Below, piece by piece: positions 1 to 7,914 of a stretch of 11,109 nt of DNA. Numbering within the stretch: position 1 is the first letter of the stretch; every line of letters starts with the position of its first letter. A model generated the notes under the pieces. The model saw only the letters and a program-made list of their open reading frames with translations, had not been told where the DNA came from and ran no database searches. The translations under genes and the position numbers were made by a program. Source of the DNA: Natronohydrobacter sp. (GTDB lineage Bacteria; Pseudomonadota; Alphaproteobacteria; Rhodobacterales; Rhodobacteraceae); the NCBI GenBank assembly GCA_007123015.1, contig SKSL01000253.1:1-11109 (forward strand), in the 5' to 3' direction.

Positions 1-1
1 A

Positions 2-2197
2 TACATGGGCACCAAGCGTTTCGGCCTTGATGGCGGGGAAGCGGTGATCCCGGCGATGGAGCAGATCATCAAGCGCGGCGGCGCGCTGGGTCTGAAGGAA
101 ATCGCAATCGGCATGCCACATCGCGGCCGTCTGTCGGTGCTGGCCAATGTCATGAGCAAGCCTTACCGCGCGATCTTTAACGAATTTCAGGGCGGCAGCT
201 TCAAACCCGAAGAAGTCGATGGCTCGGGCGATGTGAAATATCACCTTGGCGCATCGTCCGACCGTGAATTCGATGGCAACAAGGTGCATCTGTCGCTGAC
301 TGCGAACCCGTCGCATCTGGAAGCGGTCAACCCGGTGGTGCTGGGCAAGGTGCGCGCGAAGCAGGATCAGATGAATGACGCGGAACGGCGTCAGGTCATG
401 GCGGTGCTGCTGCATGGTGATGCCGCTTTTGCAGGTCAGGGTGTGGTTGCCGAAGGCTTTGGCCTGTCAGGGCTGAAAGGGCACCGCACAGGCGGGACGA
501 TGCATATCGTGGTCAATAACCAGATCGGGTTCACCACGGCCCCGCATTTCTCGCGCTCTTCGCCCTACCCCACGGATATCGCGCTGATGGTAGAAGCCCC
601 GATCTTCCATGTGAATGGGGATGACCCGGAAGCCGTGGTGCATGCGGCCAAGGTCGCGACCGAGTTCCGGCAGAAATTCCTGAAAGACGTCGTGCTCGAC
701 ATCTTCTGCTATCGCCGTTTCGGTCATAACGAAGGCGACGAGCCGATGTTCACCAATCCGCAGATGTACACGCGGATCAAGAAGCATAAATCGACCTTGC
801 AGCTGCACACTGAGCGCTTGGTGGCGGACGGTCTGATCCCCGAAGGCGAAATCGAGGATATGAAGGCCAAATTCCAGGCGTTCCTGAATGAAGAATTCGA
901 AGCAGGCAAGACCTTCAAACCCAACAAGGCCGACTGGCTGGACGGGCGCTGGTCGCATCTGAACCGCGAAGGTGAAGAGTACCAGCGCGGCGAGACATGG
1001 ATCGCAGAGGCCGCGATGCAGGAAGTGGGCGCCGCTCTGACCCGCTATCCCGAAGGCTTCAACATCCACCGCACTGTCGCGCGCCAGCTTGAGGCCAAGA
1101 AAGCCATGTTCGAAAGTGGCAAGGGCTTTGACTGGGCCACGGCCGAGGCGCTGGCTTTCGGCTCACTGGCCATTGAGGGCTACCCGGTGCGTTTGGCTGG
1201 CCAGGATTCAACGCGCGGCACCTTCTCACAGCGGCATTCTGCTTTCATCGACCAGCAATCTGAAGAGCGTTACTACCCTTTGAACAACATCAAGGAAGGT
1301 CAGGCGCGCTATGAGGTCATCGACTCGATGCTCTCGGAATATGCCGTGCTGGGCTTTGAGTACGGCTACTCGCTGGCCGAGCCCAATGCGCTGGTGATGT
1401 GGGAAGCCCAGTTCGGCGATTTTGCCAATGGCGCGCAGATCATGTTCGACCAGTTCATCAGCTCTGGCGAAAGCAAATGGCTGCGCATGTCCGGTCTGGT
1501 CATGCTCCTGCCGCATGGGTTCGAAGGTCAGGGGCCGGAACACTCCTCGGCGCGGCTGGAACGCTTCCTGCAGGGCTGCGCACAGGACAACTGGATCGTG
1601 GCCAATTGCTCGACCCCGGCCAATTACTTCCACATCCTGCGCCGTCAGATCCACCGCAGCTTCCGCAAGCCGCTGGTGCTGATGACACCGAAATCGCTGC
1701 TGCGACACAAGCTCTGCGTCTCAGAGGCTGCGGATTTCGTTGAGGGGTCCAGCTTCCACCGGGTGCTGTGGGACGATGCCCAGAAGGGCAACAGCGACAC
1801 GCAACTGGTCGCGGATGAAAAGATCCGTCGCGTGGTGATGTGTTCGGGCAAGGTCTATTTCGATCTGCTGGAAGAGCGCGACGCGCGCGGGCTTGACGAT
1901 GTCTACCTGCTGCGTGTGGAACAGTTCTACCCATTCCCGGCTATGGCCCTGCTGAAAGAGTTGGAGCGCTTCCCGAATGCAGATGTGATCTGGTGTCAGG
2001 AAGAACCGAAGAACCAGGGCGCCTGGTCCTTCATCGAGCCCAATATCGAATGGGTCCTGACCCGGCTGAACGGCGTGACCAAACGCCCGCGCTATGTGGG
2101 TCGCGCAGCGGCTGCTTCTGTCGCCACAGGACTTGCCAGCCAACATAAAGCACAACAAGAAGCGCTCGTGAATGATGCGCTGACAATCGAGGGATAA
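2..2197 (+). CDS. sucA: 2-oxoglutarate dehydrogenase E1 component (5'-truncated by window edge)
   Basis: This is the thiamine-diphosphate-dependent E1 subunit of the 2-oxoglutarate dehydrogenase complex. It decarboxylates 2-oxoglutarate and transfers the succinyl group to the lipoyl arm of SucB in the cytoplasm (TCA cycle). About 731 residues are visible and the frame is open to the window edge. The family is usually 930-990 residues, so roughly 250 N-terminal residues lie outside. The ATG at position 5 is internal, because it sits inside the conserved block read as YMGTKRFGLDGGE. Numbering from that Met, I see GMPHRGRLSVLANV (36-49), LTANPSHLEAVNP (98-110), and the ThDP/Mg motif starting at HGDAAFAGQG (137-146) and closing with VVNNQIGFTT (169-178). 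The transketolase-like pyrimidine-binding and C-terminal domains follow, including MLLPHGFEGQGPEHSSARLE and CQEEPKNQGAW. Reading continues without disruption to TAA at 2195. sucB starts 7 nt downstream, so the two are surely co-transcribed. The family assignment is certain. Confidence 0.97.
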   Translation, partial: YMGTKRFGLDGGEAVIPAMEQIIKRGGALGLKEIAIGMPHRGRLSVLANVMSKPYRAIFNEFQGGSFKPEEVDGSGDVKYHLGASSDREFDGNKVHLSLTANPSHLEAVNPVVLGKVRAKQDQMNDAERRQVMAVLLHGDAAFAGQGVVAEGFGLSGLKGHRTGGTMHIVVNNQIGFTTAPHFSRSSPYPTDIALMVEAPIFHVNGDDPEAVVHAAKVATEFRQKFLKDVVLDIFCYRRFGHNEGDEPMFTNPQMYTRIKKHKSTLQLHTERLVADGLIPEGEIEDMKAKFQAFLNEEFEAGKTFKPNKADWLDGRWSHLNREGEEYQRGETWIAEAAMQEVGAALTRYPEGFNIHRTVARQLEAKKAMFESGKGFDWATAEALAFGSLAIEGYPVRLAGQDSTRGTFSQRHSAFIDQQSEERYYPLNNIKEGQARYEVIDSMLSEYAVLGFEYGYSLAEPNALVMWEAQFGDFANGAQIMFDQFISSGESKWLRMSGLVMLLPHGFEGQGPEHSSARLERFLQGCAQDNWIVANCSTPANYFHILRRQIHRSFRKPLVLMTPKSLLRHKLCVSEAADFVEGSSFHRVLWDDAQKGNSDTQLVADEKIRRVVMCSGKVYFDLLEERDARGLDDVYLLRVEQFYPFPAMALLKELERFPNADVIWCQEEPKNQGAWSFIEPNIEWVLTRLNGVTKRPRYVGRAAAASVATGLASQHKAQQEALVNDALTIEG

Positions 2198-2204
2198 CAG
2201 ACAC

Positions 2205-3395
2205 ATGTCCACCGAAGTTCGAGTCCCCACTCTGGGCGAAAGCGTCTCGGAAGCCACAGTCGCGACCTGGTTCAAGAAGCCCGGTGATGCGGTCGCAGTC
2301 GATGAAATGCTCTGCGAGCTGGAAACCGACAAGGTGACGGTCGAAGTCCCGTCGCCCAATGCCGGCACATTGACTGAAATCGTAGCCGAAGAAGGCAGCA
2401 CTGTGGCAGCCGGGGGTCTTCTGGCCATGCTGTCCGAAGGCGGTGCCGCAGCAGCCCCTGCGCCTGCGAAAGCGGCCGAACCTGCGTCGGCCCCGAGCGA
2501 GGCCCCTGCCGGTCGCGATACAGAGGACGCACCTTCGGCCAAGAAGCTGATGACCGAGAAGGGCCTGACCCCTGATCAGGTCACGGGCACAGGTCGCGAC
2601 GGGCGCATCATGAAGGAAGATGTGCAGAAAGCGGCCACTGCGCCGGCCCCAAGCCCTGCACCTGCGGCACGCGGGCCCGTCGCCGCCGATGACGCATCGC
2701 GCGAAGAGCGCGTCAAGATGACCCGCCTGCGCCAGACCATCGCGCGCCGCCTGAAGGAAGCGCAGAACACTGCCGCAATGCTGACCACCTATAACGAGGC
2801 GGATATGGGCGGCATCATGGAGCTGCGCAACGCCTACAAGGACCAGTTCGAGAAGAAGCACGGGGTGAAGATGGGCTTCATGTCCTTCTTCGTGAAAGCC
2901 TGCTGCCATGCACTGATGGAAGTGCCCGAGGTCAATGCCGAGATTGACGGCACGGATGTCGTCTACAAGAATTTCGTCCATATGGGTGTCGCCGTGGGCA
3001 CCCCGACTGGCCTTGTCGTGCCGGTGCTGCGCGACGCGCACCAGATGGGCTTTGCCGAGATCGAGAAGCGTATCGGCGATTTCGGTCGCCGCGCGCGGGA
3101 TGGCAAACTGTCGATGGATGAGATGTCGGGGGGCAGCTTCACCATCTCGAATGGCGGGGTTTATGGCTCGCTGATGTCCTCGCCGATCCTGAACCCGCCG
3201 CAATCGGGCATTCTGGGGATGCACAAGATCCAGGAACGGCCCATGGTGGTGAAGGGCCAGATCGTCGCGCGCCCGATGATGTATCTGGCACTGAGCTACG
3301 ACCACCGCATCGTGGACGGCAAGGGGGCGGTGACGTTCCTTGTGCGGGTGAAGGAGGCGCTGGAGGATCCGCGGCGGCTGTTGATGGACCTCTGA
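2205..3395 (+). CDS. sucB: Dihydrolipoyllysine-residue succinyltransferase (E2 of 2-oxoglutarate dehydrogenase)
   Basis: This is the core E2 subunit. It accepts the succinyl group from SucA on a swinging lipoyl arm and passes it to CoA. The protein is 396 residues, normal for SucB (about 400). Domains in order: an N-terminal lipoyl domain (about 2-77) with the lipoylated lysine in ELETDKVTVEVPSP (K43); an Ala/Pro-rich linker (about 80-105); a peripheral-subunit-binding domain (about 108-142, containing AKKLMTEKGL and GTGRDGRIMKEDV); a second Ala/Pro linker; and the catalytic acyltransferase domain (about 168-396). The catalytic signature SYDHRIVDG places the active-site His at 367 and Asp at 371. 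The succinyltransferase-type sequence SGGSFTISNGGVYGSLMSSP (308-327) is intact. The ATG at 2205 is preceded by GAGGGA (2189-2194) with a 10-nt gap, overlapping the end of sucA. There is one lipoyl domain, as usual for SucB; its place after sucA argues against pyruvate dehydrogenase E2. Confidence 0.98.
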   Translation: MSTEVRVPTLGESVSEATVATWFKKPGDAVAVDEMLCELETDKVTVEVPSPNAGTLTEIVAEEGSTVAAGGLLAMLSEGGAAAAPAPAKAAEPASAPSEAPAGRDTEDAPSAKKLMTEKGLTPDQVTGTGRDGRIMKEDVQKAATAPAPSPAPAARGPVAADDASREERVKMTRLRQTIARRLKEAQNTAAMLTTYNEADMGGIMELRNAYKDQFEKKHGVKMGFMSFFVKACCHALMEVPEVNAEIDGTDVVYKNFVHMGVAVGTPTGLVVPVLRDAHQMGFAEIEKRIGDFGRRARDGKLSMDEMSGGSFTISNGGVYGSLMSSPILNPPQSGILGMHKIQERPMVVKGQIVARPMMYLALSYDHRIVDGKGAVTFLVRVKEALEDPRRLLMDL

Positions 3396-3407
3396 TACCA
3401 CCCCCCA

Positions 3408-3432
3408 AGGGTGCGTGCAGAGCACGCACCCT
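3408..3432. repeat. Perfect 11-bp hairpin after sucB
   Basis: AGGGTGCGTGC (3408-3418) and GCACGCACCCT (3422-3432) are exact reverse complements around an AGA loop. The element starts 12 nt after the sucB stop codon. There is no T-tract on either side, so a classical intrinsic terminator is unlikely. It may be a dispersed intergenic repeat, an RNA-stabilising 3' stem that protects the sucAB message, or a partial attenuator before the MAPEG gene. Only the structure is directly seen; its role and its copy number in the genome are inferred or unknown. Confidence 0.75.
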
Positions 3433-3474
3433 ACAGCATCGGCCGCACTGGAGTGGCCCAACAGGAAAGGCCCG

Positions 3475-3870
3475 ATGACCCCCGAACTCACCGCCCTCAC
3501 TCTCGCCGCCCTCCTGCAAGCCGTGCAGTTCATCCTTTACGCCCTGCCGGCCAATCTGGAACTCGGCACGCGCTACACTGCAGGCAGCCGCGACCACGCG
3601 CCTGATCAGCAGATGTCGAAACGCACCGCCCGCCTTGGCCGCGCGCTCGACAACCATTTCCAGGGGCTGATCCTCTTCGGCATCGCCGCGACTGTCATCA
3701 GCGTCTCGGGGCAGTCCAGCGCCCTCACCGCCTCTTGTGCCTATGCCTATCTGATTGCCCGCATCCTCTATATCCCCGCCTATGCCTATGGGCTGAACCC
3801 TTGGCGCTCGGTCATCTGGGCCGCGGGCTTTCTGTCCACTCTGATCATACTTGTGGTTGCCCTCTTCTGA
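3475..3870 (+). CDS. MAPEG-family small membrane protein
   Basis: This 131-residue protein is strongly hydrophobic and fits the MAPEG (membrane-associated eicosanoid and glutathione metabolism) superfamily. Four membrane segments are visible: about 4-24, 64-79, 84-104 and 112-131. A charged loop between helices 1 and 2 contains MSKRTARLGRALDNHFQG (47-64), which matches the family's conserved Arg-Ala-x-x-Asn region before helix 2; the aromatic/Pro segment RILYIPAYAYGLNPWRS near the third helix is also typical. The ATG at 3475 is chosen because AGGAAAGG (3463-3470) lies 4 nt upstream; the open frame extends back to 3415 but that part runs through the hairpin repeat. The gene lies between sucB and lpd on the same strand, with gaps of 79 and 103 nt. 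Some MAPEG proteins use glutathione, but the function of bacterial members like this one is generally unproven, and a direct part in 2-oxoglutarate oxidation is not implied by the sequence. Confidence 0.88.
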   Translation: MTPELTALTLAALLQAVQFILYALPANLELGTRYTAGSRDHAPDQQMSKRTARLGRALDNHFQGLILFGIAATVISVSGQSSALTASCAYAYLIARILYIPAYAYGLNPWRSVIWAAGFLSTLIILVVALF

Positions 3871-3887
3871 TGCGGCTTTCATCCTTG

Positions 3888-3952
3888 TCCAAATATCCTC
3901 GGGGGGTGAGGGCCATCAGGCCCGAGGGGGGCGAAGCGCCCCCTCTTCCCCG
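3888..3952. repeat. REP-like GC-rich multi-hairpin intergenic element
   Basis: After AAATATCCTCGGGGGG (3891-3906) come two tight hairpins. GGGCC/GGCCC (3910-3914, 3919-3923) closes an ATCA loop, and GGGGGCG/CGCCCCC (3927-3933, 3937-3943) closes an AAG loop. A longer inverted repeat CCTCGGG/CCCGAGG (3897-3903, 3921-3927) overlaps both. The block fills the gap between the MAPEG gene and lpd and ends about 9 nt before the lpd ribosome-binding site. The AAATATCCTCGGGGG opening followed by complementary G/C blocks resembles an intergenic element I recall as common in Rhodobacteraceae genomes; copy number cannot be checked here. It lacks a proper T-run, so terminator function is doubtful, but it could modulate lpd expression relative to sucAB. 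Confidence 0.7.
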
Positions 3953-3973
3953 ATAACTGAAAGGAACAGTTCC

Positions 3974-5359
<1,386 letters not shown>

Positions 5360-5381
5360 TCACAGTGCCCTCCCCCCTGGT

Positions 5382-5404
5382 GGCCACGCGCAGGTTGCGT
5401 GGTC
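5382..5404 (+). terminator. Possible stem-loop downstream of lpd
   Basis: GGCCACGC (5382-5389) pairs with GCGTGGTC (5397-5404) as an 8-bp stem with one G-T wobble and a 7-nt loop, starting 22 nt after the lpd stop codon. No U-tract follows, so it would be a weak or Rho-assisted end, or only an RNA-stabilising stem. The rest of 5405-5590 holds no recognisable gene; it shows a small TGCCC/GGGCA stem (5443-5456) and nothing else I can name. Confidence 0.35.
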
Positions 5405-5559
5405 CAGCGGTAGCAAGACCGTGCCTGATGGCTGCGGGATATTGCCCCTCCGGGCAGGCGGCGACCCTCTTTTGCTCACAGGCGGACGGGCCTGTTCTGA
5501 AGTCCAGTCTGGCACCATGAGCAGCCGCCGCGACGGTCGATTGACTCACTGACGCGGAT

Positions 5560-5573
5560 CTGATCGGGATCAG
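5560..5573. promoter_or_regulatory. Short palindrome upstream of the cupin gene
   Basis: CTGATC and GATCAG form 6-bp arms around a GG centre, 31 nt before the cupin start codon. The position would suit an operator or a 5'-UTR hairpin. A TTGACT hexamer lies at 5541-5546 but I see no convincing -10 element at the right distance, so the promoter is not assigned. Confidence 0.3.
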
Positions 5574-5604
5574 TTCGTCTTACGCCCAACAAAAGGAGCT
5601 CACC

Positions 5605-6003
5605 ATGGAGATACGCCCAGCCGGTTCGGCCCCGTCTCAACCTGCACCCACTGAGTATTTCACCGGGACAGTATGGCAGGACATGATCTGCAACCCCGAT
5701 GAAACCCAAGCCCTGATCTCGCTCATGGTCACTTTCGCACCCGGAGCGCGGACCAACTGGCATACGCATCCGCTGGGCCAGACGCTTCTGGTCACCTCAG
5801 GCTGCGGTCGGATCCAAAGCAGGGGTGGTCCTGTGCAGACGATCCGCGCCGGTGATCGTATCTGGATCCCACCCGGCGAAGAGCATTGGCACGGGGCCGG
5901 TCCCAACACTCTGATGCGCCACATCGCAATGCAAGAGGTGAAGGACGGCATAGGCGCGCATTGGCTCGAACCTGTCAGCGACGCCGATTACGCCCAGAGC
6001 TAG
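5605..6003 (+). CDS. Small cupin, manganese hydroxynitrile-lyase-like
   Basis: This is a 132-residue single-domain cupin. Its start is well supported: AAGGAG (5593-5598) lies 6 nt before the ATG. Cupin motif 1 reads RTNWHTHPLGQTLLVTSGCG, with putative metal ligands H53, H55 and Q59. Cupin motif 2 reads AGDRIWIPPGEEHWHGAGP, with H94 and a nearby H96. The overall pattern (YFTGTVWQD near the start, FAPGARTNWHTHPLGQTL, PGEEHWHGA, and an end like DADY) closely resembles the bacterial (R)-selective hydroxynitrile lyases described from Granulicella tundricola, in which three His and one Gln bind Mn; the ligand spacing here is the same as I recall for that enzyme. Databases often name such genes '(R)-mandelonitrile lyase', but the natural substrate in most bacteria is not known, and related cupins include carboxymuconolactone-decarboxylase-associated proteins. 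No partner gene with a cyanide or nitrile role is visible nearby. Probably monocistronic. Confidence 0.85.
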   Translation: MEIRPAGSAPSQPAPTEYFTGTVWQDMICNPDETQALISLMVTFAPGARTNWHTHPLGQTLLVTSGCGRIQSRGGPVQTIRAGDRIWIPPGEEHWHGAGPNTLMRHIAMQEVKDGIGAHWLEPVSDADYAQS

Positions 6004-6281
6004 CGCCGGGCGCCGGGCGCAGCTCGTGACAGGCGCGATGCGCCGGCAAAGCGAGAATTGGGCGCCCGGGCCAGCCTTCATGCCGTCCGCTGGAGTAGTT
6101 CACGAACAAGTTGAGCTCTCCGGAAGCGACTGGAAGTGCGGCGATGCGCGGAGTCAAGGCCGAAGGCCGCGGCGCAGCGTCATTCCGAAGGCATGCGTCC
6201 CGCATGACGCCCTGCCCCGGCACGGCGCTGCGCGGCTACGCGAACTGCCTGGAGTTGATCTAAATTATCAACTGGGCCGGC
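6004..6281. other. Gene-free, palindrome-rich spacer between cupin and glpK
   Basis: No open frame here has a credible start, ribosome site or recognisable motif. The stretch begins with two tandem copies of GCGCCGG plus a partial third (6003-6020) right at the cupin stop codon. It then carries GGCC-GAA-GGCC (near 6158-6168), CATGCG/CGCATG around a TCC loop (6192-6206), and an overlapping GCGTCAT/ATGACGC inverted repeat (6177-6183, 6204-6210). The cupin (+) and glpK (-) genes converge on it, so bidirectional transcription stopping or a dispersed repeat is the most likely content. It could also be a worn remnant of a mobile element; nothing proves this. Confidence 0.5.
6253..6273 (-). terminator. 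Possible stem-loop after glpK
   Basis: AGTTGAT (6253-6259) and ATCAACT (6267-6273) form a perfect 7-bp stem with a 7-nt AT-rich loop, beginning 9 nt after the glpK stop codon as read on the minus strand. No U-run follows. It is AT-rich compared with the surrounding DNA. It may act as a weak terminator or processing stem for glpK. Confidence 0.35.
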
Positions 6282-7769
6282 TTACACAGCCAGCACCGCC
6301 GTGACAGCACGTTTCCAGCGGGCGTAGCGCGCCTCGCGGGCATCAGCGTCCATGGCGGCCGTGAACTGCCGCTCGATGGCCCAGCCTTTGGCGAAATCGT
6401 CCATTCCGGGCCAGACATCTGCGCGCATGCCCGCAAGCCAGGCCGCCCCCAGTGCTGTGGTTTCCAGCACTTGCGGACGGTCCGCGGGCGCGCCGATAAT
6501 GTCCGACAGGAACTGCATCGCGTAATCATTCGCAGCCATGCCACCATCAACCCGCAACGTGGCTTGCGCGCCGTCCCGGGCCCAATCGGCCTGCATCGCT
6601 TCCAGCAGGTCGCGGGTCTGGTAGCCCACTGATTCCAGCGCCGCGCGGGCGAATTCCGCCGCGCCGGAATTGCGCGTCACCCCAAAAATCGCACCACGCG
6701 CTTCCGGCTTCCAATAAGGGGCCCCCAAGCCCACGAAAGCGGGCACAAGGATCAGGTCCTGGCTGGGATCGGCCTGATCTGCCAGACCTTGCGTCTCGGG
6801 GGCTGAGCGGATCACCTTGAGCCCGTCACGCAACCATTGCACCACAGCGCCCGCAATGAAGATCGAGCCTTCCAGCGCGAAAGTAGGCGTGCCGTCCAAC
6901 TGATAGGCGATGGTGGTCAGCAGCTTGTTTTGCGACGCAACAGGCGTCTCGCCCGTGTTCAGCACTGCAAAACAGCCCGTCCCATAAGTCGATTTCAGCA
7001 TGCCGGGGGTGAAACAGGCCTGCCCGATGGTCGCGGCCTGCTGATCGCCCGCCACGCCAAGAATGGGAATTTCATGGCCGAAGAGATCAGCGCGCGTCAT
7101 GCCGAAATCCGCCGCGCTATCGCGGACCTCGGGCAGCATCGTGGACGGGATGTCGAACAGGTCGCAGATGGTCTGGCTCCAGCGGCCCTTATGGATGTCG
7201 TATAGCATGGTGCGCGCGGCATTGGTGGCATCCGTGACATGCGCGCGCCCGCCAGTCAGATTCCAGATCAGCCAGCTATCGACTGTGCCAAAGGCCAGCT
7301 CGCCGCGCTTTGCGCGCTCTCGCGCCCCGTCCACTGTATCAAGAATATATTTCAGCTTGGTCGCCGAGAAATACGGGTCTGCAAGCAGGCCTGTGCGTGC
7401 AGTGATCATCGGCTCATGGCCCGCCTCGCGCAGACTGGCGCAGAAATCCGCCGTACGGCGGTCCTGCCAGACAATCGCGGGATGGATTGGCTTGCCGGTC
7501 TTGCGGTCCCAGACCAGCGTGGTTTCGCGCTGGTTGGTGATGCCGATGGCCGCAATATCCCGCGCCGACAGGCCCGCTTTTTCGATGGCTGCACGGGCCG
7601 TGGCCGCTGTGGTCGACCACAGGTCCATCGGGTCATGCTCGACCCAGCCTGAAGCCGGATAATGCTGTCGGAACTCTTCTTGCGCGATGGCCGCGATCTG
7701 CATATCCGGACCAAAGACAATCCCGCGGCTGGATGTCGTCCCTTGATCAAGCGCGAGGATATGCCCCAT
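6282..7769 (-). CDS. glpK: Glycerol kinase
   Basis: Glycerol kinase (FGGY sugar-kinase family) phosphorylates glycerol with ATP to sn-glycerol-3-phosphate in the cytoplasm, which traps imported glycerol. It is 495 residues, the standard length. The N-terminal phosphate-binding motif is ALDQGTTSSRGIVF (6-19). Substrate residues in E. coli numbering R83/E84, Y135 and D245 correspond to R81/E82 (in ITNQRETT), Y133 (DPYFSATK) and D242 (GDQQAA). The FGGY-type motif STYGTGCF (260-267) and the C-terminal adenosine-binding segment with LRVDGGMAANDYAMQ are intact. The ATG at 7769 has a strong ribosome site (AAGGGAGGG, 7777-7785) about 9 nt upstream. No glpF, glpD or glpR lies alongside; the gene upstream on the same strand, 145 nt away, is a TetR regulator. 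The segment that in E. coli carries the feedback residue R236 reads DLFGHEIPILGVAGDQQ, so that Arg is replaced by Glu. Confidence 0.97.
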   Translation of the reverse strand: MGHILALDQGTTSSRGIVFGPDMQIAAIAQEEFRQHYPASGWVEHDPMDLWSTTAATARAAIEKAGLSARDIAAIGITNQRETTLVWDRKTGKPIHPAIVWQDRRTADFCASLREAGHEPMITARTGLLADPYFSATKLKYILDTVDGARERAKRGELAFGTVDSWLIWNLTGGRAHVTDATNAARTMLYDIHKGRWSQTICDLFDIPSTMLPEVRDSAADFGMTRADLFGHEIPILGVAGDQQAATIGQACFTPGMLKSTYGTGCFAVLNTGETPVASQNKLLTTIAYQLDGTPTFALEGSIFIAGAVVQWLRDGLKVIRSAPETQGLADQADPSQDLILVPAFVGLGAPYWKPEARGAIFGVTRNSGAAEFARAALESVGYQTRDLLEAMQADWARDGAQATLRVDGGMAANDYAMQFLSDIIGAPADRPQVLETTALGAAWLAGMRADVWPGMDDFAKGWAIERQFTAAMDADAREARYARWKRAVTAVLAV

Positions 7770-7914
7770 TGTCGTGCCCTCCCTTGTGTTTTGCGCACTC
7801 TGCCAAGTGCAGCGCCATAGGGCAAGTCAACTCATGCACAGATGCATTGGCACGGCAAGAACGCAGCGCGGCGCAAGCTCACTGCGCTGTACCGTCAACG
7901 CGCCGCCCGCGCAG

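Noticed and set aside
5..7. ATG near the left edge as the true start of sucA
   Set aside because: It falls within a conserved internal block of SucA and the frame is open to the edge; the gene is cut by the window.
3415..3474. Upstream start for the MAPEG gene
   Set aside because: The extra 20 residues run through the hairpin repeat and there is a good ribosome site for the ATG at 3475.
2031..3533. Long minus-strand open frame opposite sucB
   Set aside because: It lies antisense to a certain gene, has a His/Arg-rich composition expected from the complement of high-GC coding DNA, and no recognisable motif. The similar minus-strand frames at 4385-5353 and 9706-11016 are rejected for the same reason.
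3851..3973. Upstream start for lpd
   Set aside because: It would overlap the MAPEG gene and translate the REP-like element; the FAD domain begins directly at the ATG at 3974, which has its own ribosome site.
5397..5470. tRNA-like sequence after lpd (GGTCCAGCGGTAGC)
   Set aside because: It recalls a D-arm, but no consistent acceptor, anticodon and T arms can be folded from the following bases.
7820..7860. Minus-strand TTGACT as -35 box of a glpK promoter
   Set aside because: No acceptable -10 hexamer lies 15-19 nt downstream, so the promoter cannot be supported.
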